NCBI RefSeq assembly: GCF_000719285.1
Contig: NZ_JOFS01000009.1
Span: 248,001-312,000, forward strand
Direction of reading: 5' to 3'
DNA length: 64,000 nucleotides
Source: Streptomyces bicolor
Lineage (GTDB): Bacteria > Actinomycetota > Actinomycetes > Streptomycetales > Streptomycetaceae
Shown: positions 48,143 through 60,121 of the stretch, piece after piece
Position numbering within the stretch: position 1 is the stretch's first letter
Layout: every line of letters starts with the position of its first letter
The notes under the pieces: model-generated
What the model was told of the DNA's origin: nothing
Databases searched by the model: none
What the model saw: only the letters and a program-made list of their open reading frames with translations
Program-made: the position numbers and the translations under genes

Positions 48143-50127
48143 TGGACGACCCCGCTTTCCGAGCGATCCGTCGGCGCCAGCACCACCGCCGGGTGATGGC
48201 AGGCCGCCGTATGCGTCGGTGTCCCCACCAGGTCAGGAGCCGTGGTCCGGCACGCCTCGCTCGCCAGCGGGCAGCGGTCCGCGAAACGGCAGCCCGCCGG
48301 GAAGTCGGCGGGGGAGGGCACCACGCCCTTGATCTGCGTCATCCGCTCCTGCGCCGACTCCAGGGACAGCACGCTGCCGAGCAGGCCGCGCGTGTAGTGG
48401 TGCGCCGGTGCCTCCACCAGGTCGGCGGTCACGCCGGTCTCCACGATCTGGCCGCCGTACATCACGACCACCCGGTCCGTGACGTCCGCGATCAGCGCGA
48501 GGTCGTGCGAGACCAGGATGAGGGCGAAGCCCAGCTCCTCCCGCAGCCTCAGCAGCAGCTCTATGATCTGCGCCTGCACGGTGACGTCCAGCGCGGTCGT
48601 CGGCTCGTCGGCGACGATCAGCTTCGGATCGCGGGACAGGGCCATGGCGATCAGGACGCGCTGGCGCTGGCCGCCGGAGAGTTCGTGCGGGTAACTGCGC
48701 AGGGTGCGTTCGGGGTCCAGGCCGACCATCGTCAGCAGTTCGTGGGGGCTGCGGCGGCCTCCGCGGCGTACGACCTGCTTGAGCTGGGCGCGGATCGTCA
48801 TCGCCGGGTTCAGGGACGACAGGGCGTCCTGGTAGATCATCGCCATCTCGTGGCCGAGCAGCTTGCGGCGTACGCGCATCGGCTCGCCCACCAACTGGCG
48901 TTGGTTGAAGCGGACGTGGCCACGGACCCGGGCGCCCTTCGGTTCCAGGCCCATCACCGCGAGTGCCGTCAGCGACTTGCCGCAGCCCGACTCGCCGACC
49001 AGCCCCAGCACCTCGCCGGGCTGCACCTCGAAGCTGATGCCGTCGACGATGTCCACGCCCGCATGCCGGGCCTCGAAGCCGATGGCGAGGTTCTCCACCG
49101 CGAGCACCGGCTGCGGCCCCTGCGGCAACGGCCGCGCCCGTGACCGCAGCCGCGCCGCCGCCTCCACCAGCCCCGGCAGCTGCAGCACCTCACCGCTGCC
49201 CGGCTCCGGTGCCTCCAGCTTGTCGTGTTCGTCCCGTACGTCGACCTCGCGCGCCGAGGGCGCGGCCCACGCGTCCGACACGCCCTCGGAGAGGATGTTC
49301 AGCGAGAGCACCGTCACCAGCATCAGCAGACCGGGGAAGACGGTCGCCCACCAGCCTCCCGTCAGCACCATGTTCTTGCCGTCCGCGATGACGCTTCCCC
49401 AGGACGGGTCCGGCGGCCGGACGCCCGCGCCGATGAAGGACAGCGACGCCTCGAAGACGATCGCCTCGGCCACCTGGACCGTGCAGAACACCAGCACCGG
49501 GGCGGCGCAGTTGATCGCCACGTGCTTGATGACGATGTGCGGGGTGCGGGCGCCGATGACCCGTTCCGCCGTCACATAGTCCTCGCCGTACTGGTCGAGG
49601 ACGTTCGCCCGTACGACCCTCGCGACCGGCGGAGTGAACAGGAACGCGATCGCGCAGATCAGGACCGCGATGCCGCCGCCGAAGACCGCGACGAGTACGG
49701 CGGCCAGCGCGATGCCGGGGAACGCCATCACCACGTCCAGGCAGCGCATCAGCGTCTCGTCGACCGCCTTGCGGGAGGTCGCCGCGATGGCGCCGATCAG
49801 GGCGCCGACGACGAGCGCGAGCCCGGTCGCGCCGAGCCCGATCGCCAGCGACCAGCGGGCGCCGTACATCAGCCGGCTGAGGATGTCCCGGCCCAGGCTG
49901 TCCTGGCCCATCCAGTGGTCGGCGGACGGGTGTCCGGTGCCGTCGACGGGGGGTTGCTGGTCGAGGGGGTCGTGCGGCGACAGCACGGGGGCGAACAGCG
50001 CCATCAGGACCACGACGGCCAGGAAGCAGACGGCGACCTTCGACAGCAGCGGCAGCTTGCGCCAGCCGCGCAGCCGGATGCCGGGCCGGGACAGCGCCTC
50101 GGCCAGACGCTTGCGGTTGAACGTCAC
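48139..50127 (-). CDS. Fused ABC permease (C-type) and ATP-binding (D-type) protein
   Basis: A 662-residue fusion. Residues 1-290 are an OppC/DppC permease (N-terminal [17 protein letters not shown] and [15 protein letters not shown] signature, six helices, EAA-like loop); a 60-residue linker follows; residues 345-650 are an OppD-type ATPase with Walker [15 protein letters not shown], signature [15 protein letters not shown], Walker [10 protein letters not shown] and a [14 protein letters not shown] cluster. The one frame runs without interruption. Such permease-ATPase fusions occur in actinobacterial dipeptide/oligopeptide/nickel-type transporters. The start overlaps the stop of the OppB-like gene by four bases, so translation is coupled. 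Confidence 0.92.
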   Translation of the reverse strand: MTFNRKRLAEALSRPGIRLRGWRKLPLLSKVAVCFLAVVVLMALFAPVLSPHDPLDQQPPVDGTGHPSADHWMGQDSLGRDILSRLMYGARWSLAIGLGATGLALVVGALIGAIAATSRKAVDETLMRCLDVVMAFPGIALAAVLVAVFGGGIAVLICAIAFLFTPPVARVVRANVLDQYGEDYVTAERVIGARTPHIVIKHVAINCAAPVLVFCTVQVAEAIVFEASLSFIGAGVRPPDPSWGSVIADGKNMVLTGGWWATVFPGLLMLVTVLSLNILSEGVSDAWAAPSAREVDVRDEHDKLEAPEPGSGEVLQLPGLVEAAARLRSRARPLPQGPQPVLAVENLAIGFEARHAGVDIVDGISFEVQPGEVLGLVGESGCGKSLTALAVMGLEPKGARVRGHVRFNQRQLVGEPMRVRRKLLGHEMAMIYQDALSSLNPAMTIRAQLKQVVRRGGRRSPHELLTMVGLDPERTLRSYPHELSGGQRQRVLIAMALSRDPKLIVADEPTTALDVTVQAQIIELLLRLREELGFALILVSHDLALIADVTDRVVVMYGGQIVETGVTADLVEAPAHHYTRGLLGSVLSLESAQERMTQIKGVVPSPADFPAGCRFADRCPLASEACRTTAPDLVGTPTHTAACHHPAVVLAPTDRSESGVVQ

Positions 50128-51083
50128 GTCGCCTCCCGCAGTCGCGGGTTGACCAGCAGATACAGGATGTCGATGACCAGGTTGACGACCACGAAGCCGG
50201 TGGCTGTCGTGAGGACCACTCCCTGGACGACCGCCGGGTCACCGTTCTTCACCGCGTCGATCATCAGCTTCCCCATGCCCGGCAGGGAGAAGATCGTCTC
50301 GATGACCACCGCGCCGCCCAGCAGGTAACCGACGCGCAGGCCCAGGACGGTCAGCGGGTTGATGAGCGCGTTGCGCAGGACGTTCCGCCCGACCACGACG
50401 ACCGGCGGCAGCCCGCTGCCGATCGCCGTACGGACGTAGTCCTTGTCGAGCTCCTCCACGACCGCCGTCCGCACGATCCGCGTCAGCTGCGCCGCCACCG
50501 GCAGGGACAGCGCGAAGGCGGGCAGGGTCATGGTCTTCAGCCAACCGGTGAAGGAGTCGGCCGGGTTGATGTAGCCGCCGGTCGGGAACCAGCCGAGGTC
50601 GACGGCGAGGTACTGGATCATCAGCAGCGCCAGCCAGAAGCCGGGGGCGGCGACCCCGGTGAGGGAGACGACGCGGATGATCTGGTCGGGGAGGCGGTCG
50701 CGGTAGATGGCCGCCGTGACGCCGCCGAGCAGCGACAGCACGACCGCGATGCCGAGGCCCAGGAAGGTGAGCTGGATGGTGAGCGGCAGCGCGGTCATGA
50801 CCTGGTCGACGACCGGCGCCCGGGTCAGGGCGCTGGTGCCCATGTCGCCGTGGAGCAGGTCGCCGACGAAGGCGACGTAGCGGACGGGGAAGGGATCGAG
50901 CAGGCCGTTCTCCTCACGGAAGTCGTGCAGCTGCTGGGCGGTGGGGTTCGCGCCCTGGAAGAACGCGGACGCCGGGTCGACGTCCGAGAACCGCATGACC
51001 AGGAACACGAACAGCACGATGCCCAGCATCAGCGGCACGAGCAGCGCGACGCGACGGGCCAGGATCCTGACGACGGTGACCAC
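50124..51083 (-). CDS. Opp/Dpp-type ABC transporter permease (B-type)
   Basis: A 319-residue permease with six predicted helices. The N-terminal helix LVPLMLGIVLFVFLVMRFSDVDP, the EAA loop RNVLRNALINPLTVLGL and the end LPGMGKLMIDAVKNGDP are family-typical. GTG start. It lies ten bases after the solute-binding protein gene and overlaps the fused permease-ATPase gene. With that fusion it forms the membrane channel of the importer. Confidence 0.93.
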   Translation of the reverse strand: MVTVVRILARRVALLVPLMLGIVLFVFLVMRFSDVDPASAFFQGANPTAQQLHDFREENGLLDPFPVRYVAFVGDLLHGDMGTSALTRAPVVDQVMTALPLTIQLTFLGLGIAVVLSLLGGVTAAIYRDRLPDQIIRVVSLTGVAAPGFWLALLMIQYLAVDLGWFPTGGYINPADSFTGWLKTMTLPAFALSLPVAAQLTRIVRTAVVEELDKDYVRTAIGSGLPPVVVVGRNVLRNALINPLTVLGLRVGYLLGGAVVIETIFSLPGMGKLMIDAVKNGDPAVVQGVVLTTATGFVVVNLVIDILYLLVNPRLREAT

Positions 51084-51093
51084 GTAGGGACTC

Positions 51094-52722
51094 CTAGGCC
51101 CACTTGGCCTGGAGGAGGTTGATACCGGGGTACGGCTGTGCCCTTATGCCGGTGAGCTGCTTGGGGTTCCAGGCCGTCATCAGCTCGTTGTGGACGACCG
51201 GGTAGAGCACGGCCTGTTCGGCGACGACGTCGATGTAGTCCTGGATCATCGTCTTCTTCTTGTCGGGGTCGGGCTCCTGGGTCGCCCGGTCCATGTCCTT
51301 GAAGAGCGCCTTGGCGACGGAGTTGTCGGCCCACCGCGTGTACTGCATCCACAGGTTCTCGGGGCCGTAGTTGTAGTGCATGATCAGGTCGGCGTCGAGG
51401 CCGAACTGGTTGGGGTTCGAGGCGGCGGCGACCACCTGGTAGTCCTGCTTCTGGTCCATCTTGGTGAAGACGGCCGTCGTCTCCTGCGGGGAGAGGGTGG
51501 TCTTGACGCCGATCGCGTCCCACGACGCCTTGATGGTCGGCAGACAGTCCACGATCCAGCTCACGTTGACGGCGAGGATCTCGATCTCCAGCCCGCTGAC
51601 CCCGGCCTCCTTCAGCAACGCCTTCGCCTTGTCGGGGTCGTGGTCGTAGACGGTCTTCGCCCGCCGGTAGCTGGGGTTGGCCTCGTTGAGGAACGAGCTC
51701 GACGGCTTGCCGTGCCCCTTGAGGGCGACCTCGATCATCTTCTCGGTGTCGATGGCGTAGTGCAGCGCCTGCCGGACACGTACGTCGTCGAAGGGCTTGT
51801 GCTTGGTGTTGAACATCAGGAACAGGTTGTTCATCCCAGCCCCGCCCGCGACCGTCAGCCCGCCGCTCTCCAGCTGCCCGATGTTGGCGTACGGGATGTT
51901 GTCCGCGATCTGCGCCCCGGCGCTCGCGCCCGAGATCCGGGCCACGCGAGGCGCCGCGTCCACGATCGTCAGCCAGTTCATCTTCTTGAAGGCGGGCTTG
52001 CGCGGGCCGTTGTAGTCGGCGAACGCTTCGAAGGTGGTGTTGGACTTCGGGTGGTGCGCGGTCTGCCGGTACGGCCCCGAGCCGATCGCCTTGCCCTTGA
52101 TGGCGTCCTCCCAGGCGCCCGGCTGGGAGAAGACGTGCTTCGGCATGATCTTGGCGAGGGTGAGCCGCGAAATCCCGTCCGGGAAGGGGAACTTGAGCAC
52201 CAGCTCGACGTTCTGCGCGTCGATCTTGCGGACTTCCTTCAGCCAGCTCGCGAAGAAGCCCTTGGCGAGGGTCTGCGTCTTCGGGTCGAGGATCCGGTCG
52301 AAGACGAAGACCACGTCGTCGGCCGTGACCGGCTTTCCGTCGTGGAACTTGGCGCCCGCGCGCAGGGTGAACTTCCAGGACGTGGCGTTCGGGTCGGCCG
52401 GCACCTGGGTGGCGAGGGCGGCATAGGGCTCGCGCGAGATGGGATCGGTGTCCAGCAGTCCCTCGTAGATGTGGTTGTTGGCGGCCATGCAGAAGGCGGA
52501 CGCCGTCTGGGTGGGGTCCCAGCTGCCGTCGTTGCCGTAGCCGATCACCGCGGTGAGCGTCCGGTTCTGGCCGCCGCCCCCGCCGGTCTCGTTCGTGGAC
52601 TCCGGCCCCGACGAACAGGCCGACAGCGACGCGGAGACGGCTGCGGCCGCGCCCAGCGCGCCGGTGTACTTCAGGAACGACCGGCGGTGCAGCGCCGGCA
52701 CGTCGTGGGTCACGTCGGGCAC
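51094..52722 (-). CDS. Solute-binding lipoprotein of an Opp/Dpp-type importer
   Basis: A 542-residue SBP_bac_5 protein. The N-terminus has a twin-arginine motif (HRRSFLKYTGALGA) and a lipobox ending LSAC near residue 36, so it is probably exported by Tat and lipid-anchored. The mature part has the family segments GAKFHDGKPVTADDVVF and VRQALHYAIDTEKM. Proteins of this class bind oligopeptides, but also sugars and sialic acids. First gene of the operon 52722 to 46179; GTG start with GGAGG. Divergent from the FadR-type regulator. Confidence 0.91.
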   Translation of the reverse strand: MPDVTHDVPALHRRSFLKYTGALGAAAAVSASLSACSSGPESTNETGGGGGQNRTLTAVIGYGNDGSWDPTQTASAFCMAANNHIYEGLLDTDPISREPYAALATQVPADPNATSWKFTLRAGAKFHDGKPVTADDVVFVFDRILDPKTQTLAKGFFASWLKEVRKIDAQNVELVLKFPFPDGISRLTLAKIMPKHVFSQPGAWEDAIKGKAIGSGPYRQTAHHPKSNTTFEAFADYNGPRKPAFKKMNWLTIVDAAPRVARISGASAGAQIADNIPYANIGQLESGGLTVAGGAGMNNLFLMFNTKHKPFDDVRVRQALHYAIDTEKMIEVALKGHGKPSSSFLNEANPSYRRAKTVYDHDPDKAKALLKEAGVSGLEIEILAVNVSWIVDCLPTIKASWDAIGVKTTLSPQETTAVFTKMDQKQDYQVVAAASNPNQFGLDADLIMHYNYGPENLWMQYTRWADNSVAKALFKDMDRATQEPDPDKKKTMIQDYIDVVAEQAVLYPVVHNELMTAWNPKQLTGIRAQPYPGINLLQAKWA

Positions 52723-52981
52723 GGTTCCTCCAGCGGAGAAAAAGAGCTCGGAACGATCTCGGGAAGGGATCTTGGGAGGATCTCGGAAGGTGAGGAGATA
52801 CGACGTCCTACGTCCTGACGGTCAGCGCGACCATAGGTGGGGCGATGGGGGCGGTCAAGGGATCTCACACGAATGGCGCATCTGCCACAGGTCGGACCAA
52901 TGGCGCTGTGAAATGGCCAGAGTTGACCCCCCGTCAGAGCCGTATCCCGCGGACATGGGACGTGGGACGTCCGGGTGCGCG

Positions 52982-52987
52982 TACCAT
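52982..52987 (+). promoter_or_regulatory. Possible -10 box of the FadR-type gene
   Basis: TACCAT ends seven bases before ATG 52995, with no ribosome site. The 272-base gap to the divergent solute-binding protein gene should hold both promoters and an operator, but I see no clear palindrome. Confidence 0.35.
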
Positions 52988-52994
52988 GCGCCGC

Positions 52995-53741
52995 ATGCCC
53001 GGGCAGCCCAGGAACAGCCGTACGTCCCGTACGTCCGAGGAGCCCAGGAACAGCCGGATCCAGCGCCAGGTCATGCAGCTGATCATCGACCGCAGGCTCC
53101 AGGCCGGCGCCCTGCTGCCCACCGAGGCCGAGCTCATGGAGGACCTCGGCGTCAGCCGCAACTCCGTCCGCGAGGCCCTCAAGGCGCTCCAGGCCCTGGA
53201 CATCGTGGAGATCCGGCACGGCTACGGGACGTACGTCGGCCAGGCCTCGCTGACCCCGCTGGTCGACGGGCTGACCTTCCGCACACTCACCCGGCACGAC
53301 CACGACGCCGGTGCGCTCGCCGAGATCCTGCAGGTGCGGGAGGTGCTGGAGGAGGGGCTGATCCGGCGGGTGGCGGCGACGGTCACCGAGGCGGAGCTGG
53401 ACCGGCTGGAGGGGGTCGTGGCGAGGATGGAGGAGGCGGGGCGGGCGGGGCGGCCCTTTCCCGACCTCGACCGCGAGTTCCACGAGCTGCTCTACGCGTC
53501 CCTCGGCAACGACCTGGTGCCGCAGCTGCTCGCCGCGTTCTGGACGGTCTTCCGGCGCGTCAACGGTGCGCGGGGGCGTCCCGACGATCCGTCTCCCGAC
53601 GCCACCGCGCGTTGGCACCGCGACATCGTGACGGCCTTGCGGGCCGGGGACGTGGAGGGGGCGCAGCGGGCGATGGCCGTGCACTTCAGGGGGATCGAGG
53701 CGCGGGCGGGGCAGGAGTGGCGGGGGGCCGCCGGTGGCTGA
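52995..53741 (+). CDS. FadR/GntR-family regulator
   Basis: A 248-residue regulator: GntR winged helix (residues about 20-85, with IIDRRLQAGALLPTEAELMEDLGVSRNSVREALKAL and IRHGYGTYV) and an all-helical FCD effector domain (residues 110-235, with VREVLEEGLIRRVA, DREFHELLYASLGN and HRDIVTALRAGD, whose His/Asp residues form a metal or acid-binding pocket). ATG 52995 is chosen over ATG 52986 because a TACCAT box is spaced for leaderless translation. A 16-base direct repeat (53005-53020 and 53041-53056) duplicates the PRNSR segment. Likely controls the divergent importer-aldolase operon. Confidence 0.89.
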   Translation: MPGQPRNSRTSRTSEEPRNSRIQRQVMQLIIDRRLQAGALLPTEAELMEDLGVSRNSVREALKALQALDIVEIRHGYGTYVGQASLTPLVDGLTFRTLTRHDHDAGALAEILQVREVLEEGLIRRVAATVTEAELDRLEGVVARMEEAGRAGRPFPDLDREFHELLYASLGNDLVPQLLAAFWTVFRRVNGARGRPDDPSPDATARWHRDIVTALRAGDVEGAQRAMAVHFRGIEARAGQEWRGAAGG

Positions 53742-53763
53742 CGCCGGGTTCTTCTCGACCCCG

Positions 53764-53837
53764 CCGGAGGGGCTGATTTTCGGCAAACGCCGGTCCGGAT
53801 CTTTCAGGGATGGGACGGGTAGGGGCGGCGGGGGCGA
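53764..53837. repeat. Degenerate dispersed repeat, family A (copy 3)
   Basis: It begins with CCGGAGGGGCTGA and AAACGCCGG fragments and ends with 33 bases (53805-53837) identical to 46137-46169. It lies after the FadR-type gene and may terminate it. Confidence 0.65.
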
Positions 53838-53899
53838 AAGAAGCGACGGCGCCACCGACACCGGTCAGGAATCAAGAAGCGCCGCCCCCGACCCCCCGC

Positions 53900-53905
53900 T
53901 AGCGT
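53900..53905 (+). promoter_or_regulatory. Possible -10 box of the VOC gene
   Basis: TAGCGT ends seven bases before ATG 53913; no ribosome site. It argues for ATG 53913 over GTG 53904, which overlaps the box. Confidence 0.35.
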
Positions 53906-53912
53906 GACGGCC

Positions 53913-54323
53913 ATGGACATCACCATTCACGCCAGCTTCCTCCCCCACGACGACCCGGACGCGTCCCTCGCCTTCTACAGAGACGCCCTCGGCTTCGAGG
54001 TCCGAACCGACGTCGGCCAGGGCAAGATGCGCTGGATCACGGTCGGCCCCGCCGACCAGCCCGCCACGTCCATCCTCCTCGCGCCGCCCGCCGCCGACCC
54101 CGGGATCACCGAGGACGAGCGCCGCACCATCGCCGAGATGATGGCCAAGGGCACCTACGGCTGGATCCTGCTCGCCACCTCGAACGTCGACGACACCTTC
54201 GACAAGGTGCAGGCCAGCGGCGCCGAGGTGGTCCAGGAGCCGACCGACCAGCCGTACGGCATCCGCGACTGCGCCTTCCGCGACCCCGCGGGCAACCTGA
54301 TCCGTATCCAGCAGCGAAGCTGA
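53913..54323 (+). CDS. VOC family protein linked to the UvrA-like gene
   Basis: A 136-residue glyoxalase-fold protein. First half [29 protein letters not shown], second half [34 protein letters not shown], closing [12 protein letters not shown]. In many streptomycetes such a gene sits directly before a UvrA-like ABC protein and an AraC regulator, as here, suggesting a drug-binding or detoxification unit (inference). ATG 53913 was chosen over GTG 53904. Confidence 0.86.
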   Translation: MDITIHASFLPHDDPDASLAFYRDALGFEVRTDVGQGKMRWITVGPADQPATSILLAPPAADPGITEDERRTIAEMMAKGTYGWILLATSNVDDTFDKVQASGAEVVQEPTDQPYGIRDCAFRDPAGNLIRIQQRS

Positions 54324-54406
54324 ACCCGGAGCCACCGAAACCCCCAGAACCCCAGAACCACTGGACCCCCGCACCCCCGCCCGAGCCGCAAAGAGGAGCG
54401 CACACG

Positions 54407-56800
<2,394 letters not shown>

Positions 56801-56917
56801 CCCCGCATGTGCGTCACCACGCAGCCCGTGAGGTTCTTCCTCGCGTCCCGCTCCCGGCAGCTGAGGGAGCAGGCGCGGGAGTGGACGGGGCCGGAGGGGG
56901 TTCGGGATGATGCGGGG

Positions 56918-57409
<492 letters not shown>

Positions 57410-57464
57410 CGGGCCGGGGCGCCGTCCCTGCGCGGCGCCCCGAAGCCTGGCCCGCCGGTCCGTC

Positions 57465-58328
57465 TCAGGTGAGGGCCCGGGCGATCAGCGCCGCCGTCTC
57501 GACGATGAGGGCGTGGTCCAGCGCCGCGTCCTGATCGGGCCGTGTCGTCTGGACGGCCAGGACGAGCGGGGTGCCGTCCTCGGTCCAGGCGATGCCCACG
57601 TCGTTGTTCGCGCCGTAGGAGCCGCCGCCCGTCTTGTCGGCGACAGTCCAGGTCTTGGGCAGGCCGGCGCGGAAGCGGTTGGCGCTGGTGGTGTTGTTCA
57701 GCAGCCAGTGCGTGAGGAGGTCGCGGTCGGGGCGGTTCAGGGCGTCGAAGAGGACCAGACGGGCGTACGTGCGCGCGATCGCGCGCGGGCTCGTGGTGTC
57801 CGTGACGCGCCACGGCTCCGCCGAGTTGAGGTCAGTCTCCCAGCGGTCGAGGCGGGTCACCGGATCGCCGAGGGAGCGAGCGAACCGGGTGACGGCGGTG
57901 GGGCCGCCGAGCTCGCGCAACAGGAGATTGCCGGCCGTGTTGTCGCTGAAGCGGATGGCCACGTCGGCGAGTTCGGCGACGGTCATGCCGGTGGCCAGGT
58001 GCTTGGCGGTCTCGTCGGAGTTGGCCACCAGGTCGTCCTGCGTGTAGTGGATCCGCTTGGCGAGCACCTCGCCGTCCCGGTCCAGGTCGCGCAGTACGGC
58101 CGCGGCGGCCAGGGTCTTGAACAGGGAGCAGATCGGGAAACGCTCGTCGGCGCGGTGGCGGACGGTCCGCCCGGTGGCGAGGTTGTGGGCGAACACGCCC
58201 AGCCGGGCGCCGTGTCGCTGCTCCAGGTCGTGGAGGCGGTCGGTGGTGGTGGCGTGGGCCGGGGCGCTGGTCAGGAGCGCGGCGGCGGTGGCGGTGCCTG
58301 CGGTCAGCAGGGTGCGGCGGCCTAAGAT
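57465..58328 (-). CDS. Class A beta-lactamase with non-standard start
   Basis: A serine beta-lactamase: SxxK in ICSLFKTLAAAA, SDN in IRFSDNTAGNLL, Glu166 region RWETDLN and KTG in VADKTGGGSYG are all present, so it should be active against penicillin-type substrates. The standard-codon start in frame is GTG 58196, which would give 243 residues lacking the signal peptide. The frame continues upstream into a Tat-like signal (GRRTLLTAGTATAAALLTS, then APAHA), and AAAGGAG sits six bases before an ATC (58328-58326) followed by a TTA codon. I propose ATC or a nearby weak codon as start, giving 287 residues. TTA suggests bldA dependence. Confidence 0.8.
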   Translation of the reverse strand: MLGRRTLLTAGTATAAALLTSAPAHATTTDRLHDLEQRHGARLGVFAHNLATGRTVRHRADERFPICSLFKTLAAAAVLRDLDRDGEVLAKRIHYTQDDLVANSDETAKHLATGMTVAELADVAIRFSDNTAGNLLLRELGGPTAVTRFARSLGDPVTRLDRWETDLNSAEPWRVTDTTSPRAIARTYARLVLFDALNRPDRDLLTHWLLNNTTSANRFRAGLPKTWTVADKTGGGSYGANNDVGIAWTEDGTPLVLAVQTTRPDQDAALDHALIVETAALIARALT

Positions 58329-58343
58329 CTTGTTCTCCTTTGC

Positions 58344-58385
58344 TCGGAATTCGTCTGTCGGATTTCGTCTGCCGGATTTCGTCTG
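58344..58385. repeat. Three 14-base tandem repeats before the beta-lactamase
   Basis: TCGGAATTCGTCTG, TCGGATTTCGTCTG and CCGGATTTCGTCTG run head to tail, ending 16 bases before the proposed beta-lactamase start. AT-richer than the surroundings; they may be binding sites. Confidence 0.8.
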
Positions 58386-58496
58386 GCGGGTGGTGACGAT
58401 CTCTTCAGTGAGCGACGCCGTGTGTCATTCCTTGGTTGCGCGGTCGTAGACCATCGGCCGACGGCGCGGCGAGGCCGTGCTCGCCACAGTGGCCGT

Positions 58497-59660
58497 ATGG
58501 AGAACACCGAGGGAATCAGCCGGGCACGGTTTCTGGCGGGGGCCGCGGCCGTCGGACTGGCGGGGGCGGTGCTGCCCGCGGGGCGGGCCGGAGCGACCGG
58601 GGCGACGGGAGCGGGTGGGCGGGGACTGAGGCACCGCGGCGTCGTCTACACCGTCGGCGCCGGTGAAACGCCCGGGACCGCGTGGAGCGCCGCCCGCATG
58701 CGCGAGGACGTCCGGGCGATCCGCGACGACCTGCACGCCGACACCGTCGACGTCACCGGCGACGGCGTCGAGCGCCTCACCGCCACGGCCGCCGAAGCCG
58801 CCGAACGCGGGCTGCACGTCTGGCTCCAGCCGACCCTCGGGGACGTGCCGGAGCGGGAGATCCTGGAGAGCATCGCCGAGTGCGGCCGGTTCGCGGAACG
58901 GCTGCGCCGGCAGGGCGCGAGCGTCGACTTCAGCGTGGGCTGCGAGTTCTGGCTGTTCGTGCCCGGGATCGTGCCGGGGGAGACGGTCCTGGAGCGCGTC
59001 GACAACCTCCAGAAGGGCACCGTCGACATGGCGAGGATGCAGCGCCGCCTGGCCCGCTTCACCGCCAAGGCGGCCGGCGTCGGCCGCTCCGTCTTCCACG
59101 GCCGGCTGAGCTACGCCGCCGCCCAGGACGAGGAGTTCGAGCCGGTCGACTGGACCCTCTTCGACGTGGTCGGCATCGACTACTACTCGTACCACCGCGA
59201 ACCGGCCGCTTACGTACGAGAGTTGAGGCGATTCCTCCGCTGGGGAAAGCCGCTCGCCATCACCGAGTTCGGCACCTGCGCGTACGTCGGCGCCCCCGAG
59301 GCGGGCGGCATGGGCTGGTACGTCGTCGACTACGACAAGACGCCGCCGGAGATCAAGGGCGACCTGGTGCGCAGCGAACGCACACAGGCCGCCTACCTGG
59401 CCGATCTCCTGGACGTCTTCGAGTCGATGAACCTCTACGCGGCGATGGCCTTCGAGTTCGTCACCCCCGACGCCCCCCACCGCCCCGACAACCCGCGCTA
59501 CGACCTGGACCTGGCGAGCTACAGCATCACCAAGGCCGTCAAGGACTGCCCCGACGACCCGGCCTCCGACTGGCACTGGGAGCCGAAGCAGGCCTTCCAC
59601 GCGGTGGCCCGTCACTACGGCCGACGGGCACGCTCCGGCCCGCGGGGAGACCATGGATGA
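58497..59660 (+). CDS. Secreted TIM-barrel glycoside hydrolase-like protein
   Basis: A 387-residue protein with an exported N-terminus (SRARFLAGAAAVGLAGAVLPAGRAGAT, signal-like). The rest reads as an (alpha/beta)8 barrel: LHVWLQPTLGDVPEREILESIAE, VDFSVGCEFWLFVPG, LFDVVGIDYYSYHREPAAYVRELRRFLRWGKPLAITEFGTCAYVG. Glu in SVGCEFW and in ITEFGTC would be the acid/base and nucleophile of a retaining glycosidase. Relatives in Streptomyces have been labelled abortive infection protein, for which the sequence gives no support. ATG 58497 is chosen; an upstream frame to 58422 overlaps the beta-lactamase control region. Confidence 0.75.
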   Translation: MENTEGISRARFLAGAAAVGLAGAVLPAGRAGATGATGAGGRGLRHRGVVYTVGAGETPGTAWSAARMREDVRAIRDDLHADTVDVTGDGVERLTATAAEAAERGLHVWLQPTLGDVPEREILESIAECGRFAERLRRQGASVDFSVGCEFWLFVPGIVPGETVLERVDNLQKGTVDMARMQRRLARFTAKAAGVGRSVFHGRLSYAAAQDEEFEPVDWTLFDVVGIDYYSYHREPAAYVRELRRFLRWGKPLAITEFGTCAYVGAPEAGGMGWYVVDYDKTPPEIKGDLVRSERTQAAYLADLLDVFESMNLYAAMAFEFVTPDAPHRPDNPRYDLDLASYSITKAVKDCPDDPASDWHWEPKQAFHAVARHYGRRARSGPRGDHG

Positions 59661-59672
59661 GGAGGTGCGCGT

Positions 59673-60110
59673 ATGGACTGGACCCTTGAGGTGATCGGCG
59701 TCCCGGTCACCGACGTCGACCGCGCCAAGGCCTTCTACACCGACCGGTGCGGATTCCGCGCCGACATCGACGAACCCTTCTACGCGGGCGTCGGCCGCTT
59801 CGTCCAGCTCACCTCGCCCGGCTCCCGCTGCTCCATCGTGCTGGAGTCCGGGATGCCGCAGCCCCCGGGGCAGCCCCGGACGGCCCCTGGATCGCTGCGG
59901 GGCCTGCAGCTCTGTGTCACGGACATCGACGCGGCGAGAGCGGAGTTGCTGGAACGCGGGGTCGAGGTGACCCCGGTCATGCACATGGGCGCGTCCGGCT
60001 GGGCGGAGGGCCGGGGCGAGGAGAGCTGGAACTCCTTCCTCTTCTTCCAGGACCCCGACGGCAACGGCTGGACGGTCCAGGAGGCCCCGACGCCCCTCGC
60101 CGAACGGTGA
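59673..60110 (+). CDS. VOC family protein
   Basis: A 145-residue glyoxalase-fold protein: LEVIGVPVTDVDRAKAFYTDRCGFRADID in the first half, GLQLCVTDIDAARAELLERGVEV in the second, and the closing FFQDPDGNGWTVQEAP. It follows the TIM-barrel gene by 12 bases with AGGAGG before the ATG, so the two are likely co-transcribed. Substrate unknown. Confidence 0.87.
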   Translation: MDWTLEVIGVPVTDVDRAKAFYTDRCGFRADIDEPFYAGVGRFVQLTSPGSRCSIVLESGMPQPPGQPRTAPGSLRGLQLCVTDIDAARAELLERGVEVTPVMHMGASGWAEGRGEESWNSFLFFQDPDGNGWTVQEAPTPLAER

Positions 60111-60121
60111 GAGCCTGTGTC

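Noticed and set aside
58497..59660. Abortive infection (phage defence) protein
   Set aside because: Relatives have carried this label, but the sequence shows a signal peptide and a glycosidase-like TIM barrel, so I do not use it as a defence gene.
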